From: Myrica gale
Taxonomy: Eukaryota; Streptophyta; Magnoliopsida; Fagales; Myricaceae
NCBI GenBank assembly: GCA_963930655.1
Contig: OZ005610.1
Coordinates: 23,195,001 to 23,259,000, forward strand
DNA length: 64,000 nucleotides
Reading direction: 5' to 3'
How positions within the stretch are numbered: the first letter of the stretch is position 1; every line of letters begins with the position of its first letter. This document shows, piece by piece, positions 38,126-51,700 of the stretch. The notes below the pieces were generated by a model. That model was not told where the DNA came from. It was given only the letters and a program-made list of their open reading frames with translations, and searched no databases. The translations under genes were made by a program, and so were the position numbers.

Positions 38126-41100
38126 TCACCCTTTGAGGCAGTATTTTGAACGAAGGTTGTCGAGCATCTCTGCATACTCAATTGGAGTTGCCTTGCTACA
38201 AAATACTTCATCCCAAATCTTGCGGAGATCTGTTACAGAGGTTAATTGAATATTAGCTTCATTATACACTTAGTTCTCAAAGATCAACAACCTAAACACA
38301 AAGTACTCAGTGGATTTTTTTTCTTTTTTCTGGGTAAGTACGCCGTGGGAGTCTTGTGATTAGAATGTCACTCGTTACGTCAGGCTCTCTCTCTCTCTCT
38401 CTCTCTTTTCTTGGAAAAAAAAAGAGTGAAGGAAGAAAGGAAAAAACTCCCCATGGGAAGAATCTGTCCAAAGCGAAAGAACTGAAGCCTCCTGGGAGTT
38501 TGTCCCCTAAAAGTTATTAGTCAGTAAGACATTGAGTTATTGCTACCCACCCATGGTTGAAGATCTTTTTGACCTAGATTGTGCCGGTTAATCCTACCAA
38601 ATGTTGGGGAGTGGTCCAACTGTGCAGGCTAAACCGATGAAAAGCACTCAACTAACCCTGGCCCCACCCATCGCTCTACCAGTTTGAAGTCAATAGACTT
38701 TTCAAAATTTGGTTACAATTCCTCCATAAAAGACAACTATGCATGTATATCTTGTGGAATGCTACATGGCAAGACTTATTCCCATGGTGTGAGATTATTA
38801 TCGATCATCAAAATTAGAAACCAAAATATTCAGTAGCCATCTAACTTCTTATGACTGAAAGCTAGCAAAGCATTGTAGCCTAGAAGGGTAAATCCAATTT
38901 CATCAAAAAAGAGTACCATAGTTGAGACATCAAGTTTGTTAAAAACTGAAATAATTCAGCCATGCATACTGACCATCCCTGTTTGTAGACGAAAGGCACA
39001 TGATCAGCAAGTCAAATCTCGAAACTTTGGTTAAGGTTTCTATGTATTTGACAGCCAGATCTATTTCTTCACTGCAAAAAGTAGAAAACATAGGCGAATT
39101 AAGCCCCATAGGGATTTCAAATAGAAAAATTTGACCTTAAGAAAAACATCCAGAAATGTGTACTCACGTGAAAAAGGTGGCAATACACCTAACAATGTCC
39201 ATTAGTAGGGAAGCAGACAGGGCATTCTTGAATATCTGTGGTAATGCAGTTGGAGAGACGGCCTAAAGAAATAAAAAGAACAAATATTAGGGCCATTCTC
39301 ATTGAATCAACAGAAGCAAACAAAATATTGTAGAAGGCATTAGCATAAAGTAAATCAAATTAAAGGCACAAGTGAATTTGCTGATTGATCAAAACTATGT
39401 ATTGAAGATAAGCCACTAGAAACAGCCTCTAGCACCAGGTCAGCAAAGCCCATCAACCAATCGATGGGTTTACTTTTCGGGGACCACTCCAAAAGCTACA
39501 GTAATTCGTTCTATCCAGTACTTGTGTAGGTCAACCAAAACAATATCCACAAAGAGGGACCTCAGTAGATGGACATGAATCTTCCATACTTAGCAATGTT
39601 CTTCTAGTTAAGTTTTTTTGTATTTGGTTCTTCTAGTTAAGTAGTATACCTAGTAATTCAACGTGCTGCAAGTGTATTAATGTGGTAATAGAAACATGAA
39701 TCTCTCCAATATTACTCACAGAGACACCATTGCTTACCTTCAACAAACGAACCTGAAGTGCACGGTCTCCAGAGAGTCCCTGCCAAGAAACCTCAAATTG
39801 ATAAGCTGAATTAGGTGGGGTGATGTTTTTTGCAGCTTCAGCCTTGGCTCGAGAAGCTGCTTGAGAAGCAAGCTCTTGCACTGAGGTCCTGAGCTCTTGG
39901 TTTCTACTTCTGTGATTTTTCTGAAAAAATGGCAAAGCAAGCAATGTCAAACCAAATAAATGAGAGGAAAAGCACAGAAATCACAGATCACAGAGAAGAG
40001 AGGGTTAGTAGGAACGCTTCCAGATTTAAGCAACAATGAGACGAACTTATGCCTGTTCAGAAGGCAGTAGGACTTAGGCTTAGAAGTGGGCAGGAAGAGA
40101 AGATTCACAATAAAAAAGAGTTTCATGGTTAGCAACACACATTGTCACAAGCAAACAGCAACCTTATGATCTCCCTTCAGACAGAATATCCATCCTCCAC
40201 TCAGGGACTATGAGTCCCACAAAAACCAGTTATGAAATCGTAACCAGAAATTAATACCAAAAGGCTTTTGTTTTAACCAAATCAAATTGAATTTGGGTTC
40301 CTGCTTTGAGTTAAGAGTTTCTAGATGACACAAGAATGGATCAAATTAGACATGTACTTTTCTGGAGCAATTAGGGAAGTGGATCTACTTTTCTGGCTCT
40401 TGCCCTTCACTACCTGCAAACAAGAACTATCCCCACCAACTTAATAGGGTGTAAGAAACAACTGTTTACAACTGGGTGTCCCACAACATAATTATCTAAT
40501 TAGACTAAGAAAAACTTGCACCCGCAAGGACCAACAATAATCAGAACTTATTCACCTAGTTGAGCACTTAAATTAAAAGGATGTGCATAAGGCAGAATAT
40601 AGTTGAATAAGGATGTCATGATAAACCTTAACACTGTCAACTCTAGAACTCCGAGTGGTGTTTACATCAGAAACATTGACTTCTTGTTCCACTATTCTAC
40701 TTCCACCTTTGACATGCCTGCTTTCAATTTCCTCCACGAAGGCAGATTCCCTCGCAGGGAATAGTCCATTATTGTCCTGACAATGGAGTTCAAAAGCACA
40801 AGAAAATAAGACGGGCATAAATGCTGTAAACCTAATGCCACATGTTCTTTGGTTTGCTTTGTTGTCAAACTCAATTAACCAAAAAAGAAAAAAGAACGGA
40901 GTTATCAATCAAATTCAGGAGAGAACATATGACACAATGTCACAGTCCAATTACCCATAGGCCGTACATGTTTGAAAGAAAAATGAAAATGATAAGATAA
41001 AATAAAATGGTAGAAACACATCAGAAAAACTTTTCCTTTTCCGTTGGTAAATTAGACATGTACCTGCAGCTGTCAAAGGGAGAAGGGGGAGACTAAGAAT

Positions 41101-44100
41101 CAATCTAATAATATACAGATCTCTTGACAATGTTTCAATTAAGGTAATAATTATTTTCTATCCTTAAATTCTCACATATTACCACCATATGTGGAACTTA
41201 ACCCCACAATGGTGTGGAAAGAACAAGAGATTAACAGGTAAAAATGAGTTGTATTTAGTGTATCAGACAAAGTTAAACACAGGTCAAATTTTTTTTATAG
41301 CAAAACTAGATGATCACCGTACAATACTTTCCTTATGTGGTTAACAGTGTTCCTCAGATTATTGCAAGTAAGACAACTTGCTAAAAAGAGACAAAAGAAT
41401 GCTATCAAACATCAAGTTGTGCTGATTCCTTATTGGCCTTATCAAATGAACATTTCATAACATATTCTAGGAGAAGGCCTAATTGCTAATACCTTGGTAT
41501 GGCCTTGAACAGCAGCCACTCCTGACCCTTGAGTAGTATTTAAGACTGGATGGACACTTTGTCCATTAACCTCGCTTTCTGAACTTCCTACTTTCTCCAT
41601 TCCTTCCATAGAGTTTCTCACTGGTCCAGTCACCTTCCCAAGAATCTCCTGGAAAAATAAAAATCGAACTACCTTACAAGAAATAATCAAATGTAATTCA
41701 TACACCATTGTGCTAACATACATTAAATCTATCACTATTGCATGGAGTGAGAAAAATAAAGCATGGAGCCAATTTAGAGGAAACTATGCCCTGTCAGAAG
41801 AGACAATATGAGAGCAGAATAACAACTTAGCTTCCAGCTACTATTATACTCCCACTAACCTTCCACTATATTCTCTAGAATTGACCAACAACTGTGCTGC
41901 AAACAGAAGATGTATATTGCCACATATGAGCAAGTTATTAAATATATATAAAAAAATCATGACAATGGATGCATTTCCATCGTACGAGCACTATCAGCTC
42001 ATCACCACAGAAGCTATTTCACCATTGGTTTTCCAGTCTGGTATCCAAAAGTGGTAGGCCAAGGTTTGTATCAGAGTATATAAAAAGTAGTCTTGAATTA
42101 GTTAAGGAAAAAGAAAAATACAGCGCTGGTTGGAAATCTGTTTGCTGCCACAGGTCAGCAGTTACCCAAAAAAAAAGATCCTCTAGAAGAAAAAAGTAAC
42201 TCAAAAGGTTGTATTCTAAGCTTCAACAACTCAATTCACGCATATTTCCATTGTGACCTGACTGTTTCCCCTAATAGTGATGGTACTGCTGAAAAATGTG
42301 TTGTTTAAATTCATCTTTTAGCTTGAATTTTGAGCCATACCCATAGTAAATGAGAACAGAGACACAAAAAGAATACAACTCACAAATGCATGAGACTAGG
42401 AAATTTATACTCGATTGATCATGAGCCTATTATACGAAACTACCTTTCTGCTAATTCTGTAAACAAACACAAAATTCAAGCCAACAAACTCACGTAGTGC
42501 CGACAAGTTCTCTTATTTTATAATTTCAATTCCCACATCATAAAGAGTAAGTAATAATTATGGAAAATATTGTGAACTCTATCAGTGTATCAACATTCTT
42601 GTAGCATAGAAATTACGTCAAGAAGCAGTCACAACAAATAAACAAGTAAAATCACAACGGAAAGCAACAGTATCATAACAAGAACTAGAAGCAACTAGAT
42701 TGAATGCTTACTTTGTTGTACAAAGACCTGGCCTCTGTGTACTGTTTCTTAACTTCTTGATTCTGAGGCTCCAACCTCAGGGCGAACTCAGCATCTGCAA
42801 GTAGCTATATTCATTATCTCAGAAATATCAGACACGCAAACATATATTCCATGAAACAGCAAACTCAGTGAATAAAAAAATATAGTTTTGGACACAACGT
42901 ACCCTCAAAGCATCCTTTATATTTCCCTAGTTCTTTTCTAGCTGTCGCTCGACGTGAGTATGCTTTTATATAGCGATCATCTAGATTTAACGCCTCTGTA
43001 CAGTCTTCCTCGGCCTCTTGAAATCTAATGGAAAGGCAGATCAAAAGAACGAAAATTTTCTGTTACGATTCATGAATTGTGAACATTAAGAGTACTACTC
43101 AGGAATGTAAGCAACTTTAAGCATAAGTTACTCAATAAGGACACTACAAACACATTCAGGTGGTCAAAAGCACAGAATGTACATAACAGAAGCACATGAA
43201 AACAAACGTTGATTTCGTTACATTTAAAGCATGCTAAACCTGATGTCTACATCAAATAACCCAGAGTTTCCAGCACAAAACTTACCTTCTAATTTTGAGG
43301 TAGGCCATTGCCCGATTAGCATAAGCCACTGCTGTTGGTGACAAGGCAATGCTTCTTGAATAACATTCAATAGCTTCCTTAAACTTCTTTTTCTTAAAAC
43401 ACTCGTTACCCTTCAAAATTGAGATACTTTTCATTGTTAGCAACATGAAACCAACATAGTTGCACCAAGTGCCTGAATTGTTGAAATTATATTGAGAGCA
43501 GAAGAATTCCTACCAGTTCTTTCTCTGAATTAGCATCAGGCATGTTCTCTTCAGTCATGAAACTACTTGACAAGGGATTTTCACCATATTTCCCAGTATA
43601 ATCAAATTCTCTTCTACTATTCCTTGAATAATCCACTGTAGTAGTTTTTCCAGATCCCTGAGAAGAAGAAACCTACGCGAATGCCAAAGGAATATCATGC
43701 ACCAAATATTTGCTATATAGCTACAGGTATGTTGATCCACACGCACATGATGTCCTAACATAATATCGGCTTAGAGTCTAAACAACAGAAGGCCCACTGC
43801 ATTTTGCCTTGTTAGATTCCACACATTCTACAACAGAATCTAGAACCACCATAGAACAATTTCAATGTCCACTTTCTTACCTAACCTGGAAAATCTGTGA
43901 AAAGAAAAAGAGAAACTGATAACAACCGTGACATGTCGATTCTACATTCATTCCAGAAACACTATGGAAGGAAATCATGCTCTTGCTACCGAAAAGAAAA
44001 CATATCTTGATAGTACTTTTTTTATTACCAGTTTTAATGAAAAAAAACACATGGAAAATCATTTTGGGTGGTAGTACGTACCAATTTTCCCTTTTGAGGA

Positions 44101-44499
44101 CCTTGAGGTTTCATTTTCTTGTCTTTGTCCTTGAGAGAAAGCTCCCAATCCTGCAAGTCATTCAAAAATCCCTGGAAATCCTATACCCAACAATCACTCT
44201 ATAAGAATACTCCTTCGAAATACCCTCATCAAAACCTAAAGCATACAAATTAGTTCCTTTAACTGAAACCATTATTTCAACGAATGAGAAATTAGAGAAG
44301 CTAAAAACGAAATGATCTAGATAAATGAAAGTCCATCAGATAGTGCCATGTTCGGCTGCTAAGGAAGTGAAGGAAAAGCAAAAATTGGAAACTTCTCGCT
44401 TGTAATTTGAAATGAAGAGAGAATTGTAAGGTTGTTTCTGAGCAAATATGACCATACCAGAGCTTCATCACGACCGTGCTTGCTGGGAACCCTAGCCAT
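38126..44499 (-). CDS. RPAP3: RPAP3/SPAG1-like TPR co-chaperone, intact
   Basis: RPAP3-type proteins couple HSP90 to the R2TP complex, which assembles RNA polymerases and other large complexes. Twelve exons join in one frame of 471 residues: 44458-44499, 44082-44180, 43514-43672, 43286-43410, 42903-43024, 42712-42794, 41493-41648, 40627-40776, 39738-39920, 39168-39262, 38974-39071 and 38126-38229. The TPR domain covers about 95-205, and the carboxylate-clamp set that grips the HSP EEVD tail is present (K98, N102, N132, K162, R166). A Ser-rich linker (about 210-312) leads to the C-terminal RPAP3 helical domain (about 348-465; FEVSWQGLSGD, LRKIWDEVF). Start: first Met (MARVPSKHG), followed by DFQGFLNDLQDWE, a block typical of the N-terminus. 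Phases all agree and no lesion is seen. SPAG1 is the other possible family name. Confidence 0.93.
38384..38406. repeat. (CT)n microsatellite in an RPAP3-like intron
   Basis: About eleven CT repeats lie within the last intron of the minus-strand gene. Confidence 0.85.
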
Positions 44500-45054
44500 G
44501 GCGCTTTGGAATGAGCAGCGAGAGCAAGCGTGTTTTAATATGTACCATTGTCACAGTATCCTTGAAGAGAGCGTGGCTTTTTCCGAAGCTTCCGGAAGGA
44601 AGTGGGGTTAGGCTGTAAATGAACCGCTCACAACTCGAACTCGGCTGATATCAGCCCGTCTCGATTTCGGTTCGTTTAATAAGAGTTTGAATATTATTTT
44701 TAGTTCGAATATTAAACTAGTCAAATTAGATTAAATTCGATTTGACTCGATTTAAGTTTACGAACAAAACTTATATAAGTTCGACTCGGCTTATTTAAAA
44801 GTTTGGTACACTTGTATGTATTATAAATTTTTTATTTATTTGTTGATTTATCTTTAATAGTCACATATTAGTAAAATACGCATTTGATTATATTGATATA
44901 TGAATATATAAGTATTATCTGTAAGGTGTTAAATGTATTTATTTCTTAATTAAATAAAATAGCATTGCTACACTTCTTTACAAATAATAGTCGGTGATTT
45001 CGGAATGTCAAGTAATAAAGCTTATTATATTGAACTACTGTATGGGTATCTTTG

Positions 45055-45225
45055 AGGGAGAAAATTTTGGGTATTGGGGTTTGAGAAATATTATAAAGTA
45101 AAGAAATGTTATGGAAGTTGGTGAAAAAGTGAAGAGAGAGAAGATTTTTAATAAATATTATAATAATAAAAAATTATGTGATGAATTTTTTAGTAGTAAA
45201 CTTAAAATTTTGAGCCCAATTAATT
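45055..45225 (+). repeat. AT-rich MITE family A, copy 3
   Basis: GAAAATTTTGGGTATTGGGG, then GAAAAAGTGAAGAGAGAG, match the order of motifs at 7985-8165. A more diverged partial copy may lie at about 32290-32410. Borders are approximate. Confidence 0.4.
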
Positions 45226-45364
45226 GGGGCTCAAACATTACCAATTTATACTCTTTGCTTGAATCCAACCATTAAGATTGTGCCACGTGACATATATTTA
45301 GCTTATTTTAATTGTTGAATCTTAATTAGAGAACTTTTTCAACGTTTATTTGAAAAATTATTAT

Positions 45365-45615
45365 AGGATACAATGAATGCAACAAAATTCACAAAATGAA
45401 TAAAAAAATTATACTTTACACAAATTCTAACATTTTTTCACACAAACCTCAAAACCTTTTAAAAAAATTCCAACAAATTTTATCTCTCCATACTATTTAC
45501 CAAACTTCAATAAAAATTAAATATCTTTAAAATTTTTCATCAACTTCTACACAAAAACCTATAAAAATTAAAAATACATAAATATCCACAATTCTATCTA
45601 AAATCTTAAATTTTT
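45365..45615 (+). repeat. AT-rich repeat family B, copy 2 (uninterrupted)
   Basis: It shares long AT-rich blocks with 31228-31515 and passes without a break through the position where the 31.5-kb copy is split by a MITE (ATAAATATCCACAATTCTA at about 45577-45595). Confidence 0.55.
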
Positions 45616-46964
45616 TATAAAGCCAACATATATCTGTAGTTAGTAGTTTAAGGGACACGAATGAATGAGCAAGTAATAGAAGCAATGGTGGAACCAGGAT
45701 TAAAATCCATGGGTGTCGAACTTTAAAGGCAACATGATAAAAAAAATCATTCGTAATGCAAAACATTGTCTTAGAGTTACAATGTCGAAATGTAAGGACT
45801 AAAAGCATTAAAAATATTAGAATACATGTACTGTACTATATACTGCGACTGAGAGGTGACAATTAGATCCTACGAGTTTGCATCTTCTGAAAATGTTGCA
45901 AAATGACTTCGTTCTTAATAGTTTTAAAAACTTCTTGTTCAATGTACACTAACATGCAATCATTCATCTCTCATCCTATTGCGTAAATCACTCTTGATGA
46001 TCTTACTCAAGTTAATTTCCTACTTAATTCTAAAACTTTAGAACAAATTGCAGATGCTTCTGATGGTTGAGGTCTTGATGCCACTAGGGGTTGCCTTTCT
46101 TACATTTTTTTTGTTACTACCACAACTGGGGTTGTCTTTTTTTCCCATTTTTTCTTTTGAAAAAGTTTACTAGGGATGCATTTGTAATTTACTTTCTCTA
46201 GGTTCTATGAATTTGGAATTGAAAGATATTCACATTTTCCAAAGCAACTTTCACACACAAAGTAACAATTGATGGCAAACCATGCTCTACATAATAAAAA
46301 CAAAATTTCCAAGATAAGCAATATTTAGTAAAAAAGTTCATTGGATAAATATATCCCAAAAGTGGTCAGAACTTGGTCTGACCTATACAAGGATTCTAAA
46401 CAAACACAACATTTTTCGAGGTTTCTAATAAAAATGAAGAAACAAATCAACATAGGGAGAAAAAATGAGGTGATCTTGATTGTTAAAAATCAGGAGCAAA
46501 AAGTAAATAATTTTTTACTAACAAAAATTTAGCAAGATGACAGGAAGTTACCTCTCAGTTAAAGAATTTGGAATCGATGCAAAGCAAAAAATCATAATAA
46601 CTGTATATTTGCCTCAGTTATTAAGTAACATTAGGAGCAAAATCAATGTGTAGAATTTTTTTTTTAGGTTCGATACCCATTAAGTCTAGTTGATGGGCAT
46701 CGGACCTAGGCCGATTTATAAAAGAAAAAAAAAACACGTCTAATTTTTTTTTTTTAAGAATAGCCATGGATAACAGACGCACGGATTTGATACCTCCACG
46801 TCTGCCACTAAATAGCAGGATGGTACTGAAACTGGGTTCGAACAAAGTCGAACTTCTTTCTTTCTTCTTCTTCTGTTTCTTGGCTAGCAAAGTTGAACTT
46901 CGTCGGTGGGAAACAAACTTTTTGAGACAGATGACGGATCCAATTGGTCCCAAAAGCCTATACA

Positions 46965-47148
46965 TTCTTTTGGGACGGCATATTTCGTCCCAAAAGAAAA
47001 TTTTTCATCTATCATTTTTGTCCTCAAAAGTTGTATATATTTTTGGGATGAAATTTTATTTTCGTCCTGAAAAGGGTACGTTTAATTAGTAACGAATTTT
47101 TGTCGGTCTCAAGAAAATTTGTCACTAAAAGCTAATATTGTTGCAGTG
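46965..47148. mobile_element. Possible CACTA (En/Spm-like) terminal fragment
   Basis: The right end, read inverted, is CACTGCAACAATATTAGC, like plant CACTA termini. Just inside are inverted TTTTGGGACG and CGTCCCAAAA units (about 46970-46996) of the kind that form CACTA subterminal arrays. The opposite end was not found, so this is a fragment or a very short derivative. Confidence 0.4.
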
Positions 47149-47572
47149 AAAAAACAACAAAATCAAATAAACTCAAATATTATTCATTGAAACTTGGCTG
47201 GAATGAGAGCATGTTGGAAACGGGCACATGCTGTTTCAGTCGCACCTCAAAAATAAGGGGTACAATTTAGAAGCCTACTTCGACTGCAGTTTTATTATAA
47301 AAATGAACTTCGTGTTAAACTTAGCGTGTGAAACGTCTGTCTAATCAGCAAAACTAGCGGTCTCCAGGGCCTTCTTGTCCCCCCTCATACTATTTTTTTT
47401 TCCTAAGTAAAAGTGGAGGTGACAACCAGCTTAGCAATCCTCTCAAAGAGAGATCATATGAACACTCTCGCTGTAGAATGTTAGGTTTGAGCCATAATTA
47501 TTGTCTAAAGGCGAACCCATCATTACAGCACCAGTAAGATCACCAGAGAGTTTCAAGCCCGTCTAACCCCTC

Positions 47573-48049
47573 GTACTATTATTTTGGAGGGAGATTCTCT
47601 CCTTACTTATCAGTCTCTGATGACTCCTGCTCTCTACCGCAGTACTATTATTTTGGAGGGAGATTCTCTCCTTACTTATCAGTCTCTGATGACCCCTGCT
47701 CTCTACCGCAGTTGGAAATCTGCTTCACTTATTTCCAACATCATCATCACAACAATTGGTCTCGTTCTAGAGCACCAATTCTCATGCACATGGCCTTGCT
47801 CAATGGGTCATTTCCTCAGCCTGGATTAAGGCCCTGCCCGTCTAACCCCTCGTACTATTATTTTGGAGGGAGATTCTCTCCTTACTTGTCAGTCTCTGAT
47901 GACCCCTGCTCTCTACCGCAGTTGGAAATCTGCTTCACTTATTTCCAACATCATCATCACAACAATTGGTCTCGTTCTAGAGCACCAATTCTCATGCACA
48001 TGGCCTTGCTCAATGGGTCATTTCCTCAGCCTGGATTAAGGCCCTGCCC
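47573..48049. repeat. Nested tandem duplications
   Basis: A 69-base unit beginning GTACTATTATTTTGGAGGG at 47573 is repeated in tandem at 47642. From there a 210-base unit (47642-47851) is repeated almost exactly at 47852-48049. The second long copy differs by only one or a few bases, so the duplication is recent. The units have an open frame but match no family I recognise. Confidence 0.9.
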
Positions 48050-48720
48050 TTGCAACAACCTCGAAATTGATACAAAAGATTCAAGAACACACTTTCAAGT
48101 TGTGGTGGATGGACTTTATGGGATGATGTACCTCATTATGCTAACATAAAATAATGCAAACAAAGCATGCACCCACTTCTCTTATTTTTATTGGGGGAAA
48201 ATAAACAATGACCATGTTATTAGTAGATTAGCCAAGTTTTAATAGAGCACTTGACTAGGAGGAAGGAGAGACGAAAGAGCAAAATGGAGACTTTCTAAAC
48301 TTTGAGCTCTGCTGCGGTTGAATTCTTTGGCCCGTAGGTTCTTTTTCATTGTTTGTTTTTTGTTAGTTGCTTTAGTTTTGTAGGTAAGTTTTGAATATGG
48401 TGTTTCCAGCTCCCATTAGACTACTCCCTGACGGAAATTAGCATTGACTTTTAAACAAACTTCCAGATCCTCAACGTCATCCACTATAGCTCGGTCAAAA
48501 AAAGCCACCGTTTTCCTTCAGAGAATCGATTTCTTTTGTTGAGGTTTCTTCTTCCGGAGGGCTCTGCACTGGATCATCATGAAGACGCGCCAACTATGAC
48601 TTCGCTTGAGTTAAAAGGCCCTCTCTCTCTCTCTCACACCTTCACTCAGACCCCTCTCGCACTCTCTAGCTAGGTCCACAAATTAGAATTGCCTTGAACG
48701 GTCTAGCTTGTATCTCTCCG

Positions 48721-51700
48721 ATGGCATCCACGAGCACTCAAAGACAGTATTCACCTTCTTCTTCTTCCTCTTCAACTTCTAGATGGAAACACGAAGTTTT
48801 CCTCAGTTTCTATGGCCAAGATACCCGCAACGGTTTCACTGACCATCTATATGCTTCTTTGAAACGAAAAGGCATTCTCGCCTTCAAGGATGATATAAAC
48901 CTCCCGCGAGGAAAATATTTTTCTGAAGAGCTCTTAAAAGCAATACAAGAATCTATGTCTGCGGTCGTCGTTATCTCTCGAAACTATGCTTCCTCTAAGT
49001 GGTGCTTGATTGAACTTACCGAGATCATGGAATGCAAAAGAAAAACAGGGTTGACAATTTTTCCTATTTTCTACCATGTGGATCCCCGTGATGTACGAAA
49101 TCAGAAGGATGCTTTTGCTGATGCTTTTGCTAAGCATGAAAAGGACCCCAAGGTTGACATGGAGATAATGCAAATGTGGAGGGCTGCTTTGAAACAAGTG
49201 GGGTATATCTCTGGATGGGATTTAAATGAGAGGTAACATTTAAGTTTTCCTTCTTGTGATGCATATAGTCGGCCATGTTTTAGTGCAGATAACTCGTAAC
49301 AATGGTAACAAATTTCTTATAAATAATCAAACTATAGCTTTTCTGTACTTTGGTTGAAGAACAATTTGCATATCTGACAGCTCAAGTGCTACCGAACTTT
49401 CCTTCTGATTTTTATCATGAACACCTCATTAAAGAAGCTTTGTTTATTTTGCAACGACAGAAGCATATTTCCTTTCTCTTCCTTCCTATTTCCTTCTTCT
49501 TGTTTCTTTTTATTCTTAACAGTGAAATTGTGACACTGTAAACAAATTTATTTCAATGGTGAAATGTGTTAATTTGCAGATAGTCGTCCAAGTTTAGTAG
49601 TTTTGGTTCCAAAATACAAAATTATATGATAGTCAGTTGTACAAAATATAATGTTTCTAGACCTTATGATGAGTCAAACAAAGTAAACCTTAGCTACACT
49701 GCTATTTAATAAACTAAATAGTTCCCCTTTCTTTTTCAAACGAAACTAAACATTTTGCATTATTGAATGCTTCGGCTCTTTGTAGCTATCACTGTCTCGT
49801 CAAAAATAATCTTCCCATATTTTTTACAGGCCTGAATCAGCCGTGGTTGAAGAAATAACTGCAAGTATATTCAATCAATTGAATTGTCGACCATCACGTG
49901 TTTATAGGAAATTGGTTGGAATAGAATCCCCTGTAGAGAAAATGATGAACTTATTTGGTATGAGCTTGGATGATGTTCTCTTTGTAAGGATTCATGGGAT
50001 GGGTGGTATCGGTAAGACAACTCTTGCAGAAGTTATTTATGATAGAGTTTCTTATCAATTTGAAGCGAGCATCTTTATTAATTCTATAAGAGAACAAACT
50101 GAAAAGCATGGTCTAGTCTCATTACAAAACCAACTTATTTCTCATATCCTCATGGCGAAAGATATACATATAACGGATGTTCGTGGGGGAATTAAGGTGA
50201 TAGGCACTAGAATGCAGAATAGAAAGATTCTTATTGTTCTTGATGACGTGGATGCAGAAATACAGTTAGAAGCATTAGCAGGAAGCCACAATTGGTTTGG
50301 TCCAGGGAGTAGGATAATTATAACAAGCAGAGATAATCATTTATTGAAAAGACATGTAGATTATCTCTATGAGATTGAGGTGCTAAAAAAATGATGAAGC
50401 TTTGAAGCTCTTTAGCTTGTCAGCCTTCAAGAAACTTCATCCTGATGAAAATTATATGGATTTGTCTGATAGTTTTATAAAGTATGCTCAAGGCCTTCCT
50501 TTAGCTCTTAAAGTTTTAGGTTCTTTTTTGTTTGGTAGAACAACAGATGCTTGGAAAAGTGCCTTGGATCAACTAAAAGCAAATCCTAGGAAAAAAATCT
50601 TGGATGTATTTGAAATAAGTTTTAATGGATTGGAAGATTTGCAGAAAAAATTATTCTTGGACATTGCATGTTTCTTCAAAGGAGAGGTCTTGGATAATGT
50701 ACTAATGGATATCTTAGAAAGCTCTGGCTACTATCCAGGTGTCAATATTGATGTTCTCGTGGATAAATATCTTATAACAGTCTCATGTTTTGAACACTTG
50801 CGAGTGCATGATTTGTTAGAAGAAATGGGTCAAAAAGTAGTTCGGCGTGAATCCCCCAAAGAGCCTGACCATTGCTCTAGATTGTGGCATTATAAGGATG
50901 TCCTTCATGTATTGAAGAATAATACTGTAAGTGGATTCGTGAAATTAATAATGTAGAGTAAGTATATTTTAAAATAGTTCTTCAAATAATATATTTATTA
51001 AATATTTTCATAATACCATTTGATCCATTGTTTTTTATTAGCAGGGAACAGATGTGGTCGAAGGCATAGCCCTAAAGTTGCCTCATGGTAAAGAGGAACA
51101 AGTGAGCATTGAGGGATTCGCAAAGATGAAAAATTTGAAAATTCTAAAGATTGACAACATAATTCTTGCAGAAAATTTATGGGACAAGTTATACACAATG
51201 ATAGGACATAGACATCCTTTGGAATCCATACCAACCAAAGAGTTGCTCATCATGAAATGGCGGGGATATCCTTTAAAATCCTTGCCCACAAATTTTCAAG
51301 CAAATAATCTTGTTGAACTCAATATGCAGTGCAGCGGCATCAAAGAGCTATGGAAGGGAAGGGAGCGACAGTAAGACTTTTCTTTATGCAATTGTCTATT
51401 CTTTTTATTTGTAAAAAAGTTCTTTAGTTAATTGGTTTATTCAATTATTTATTGGTTTGAGATTTTGTTGTAGAGTTTGATCAGTTTGAAACGAGTTGAC
51501 TTAGGTCGGTGTAGAAGCTTGATTAAGACACCGGACTTCACCAAAGTTCCAAGTCTAGAAATTCTCGATCTTTCCGATTGCATAAGTTTGTCTCAGGTCC
51601 ATCAATCGATTGGAGTTCTCAAACGGCTTAAAGTATTGAATCTAAGCTATTGTGAAAGTCTTACAAACCTTCCCGACTTGAGCATTGAGTCTCCCAACTC

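Larger units (their letters stand above)
44500..48720. other. Spacer between the RPAP3-like and TIR-NBS-LRR genes; repeats only
   Basis: The part next to 44500 is the divergent promoter side of the RPAP3-like gene. Beyond it are copies of repeat families A (45055-45225) and B (45365-45615), a CACTA-like end (46965-47148) and nested tandem repeats (47573-48049). No gene is supported; open frames in 47584-48149 result from the repeats. Confidence 0.55.

Noticed and set aside
47584..48149. Open frames of 81 and 145 codons with His-rich runs
   Set aside because: They follow from the tandem duplications; there is no recognisable protein and no gene structure.
48694..48720. Upstream extension of the resistance gene
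   Set aside because: It would need a TTG start; the ATG at 48721 gives the standard Ser-rich TIR N-terminus.
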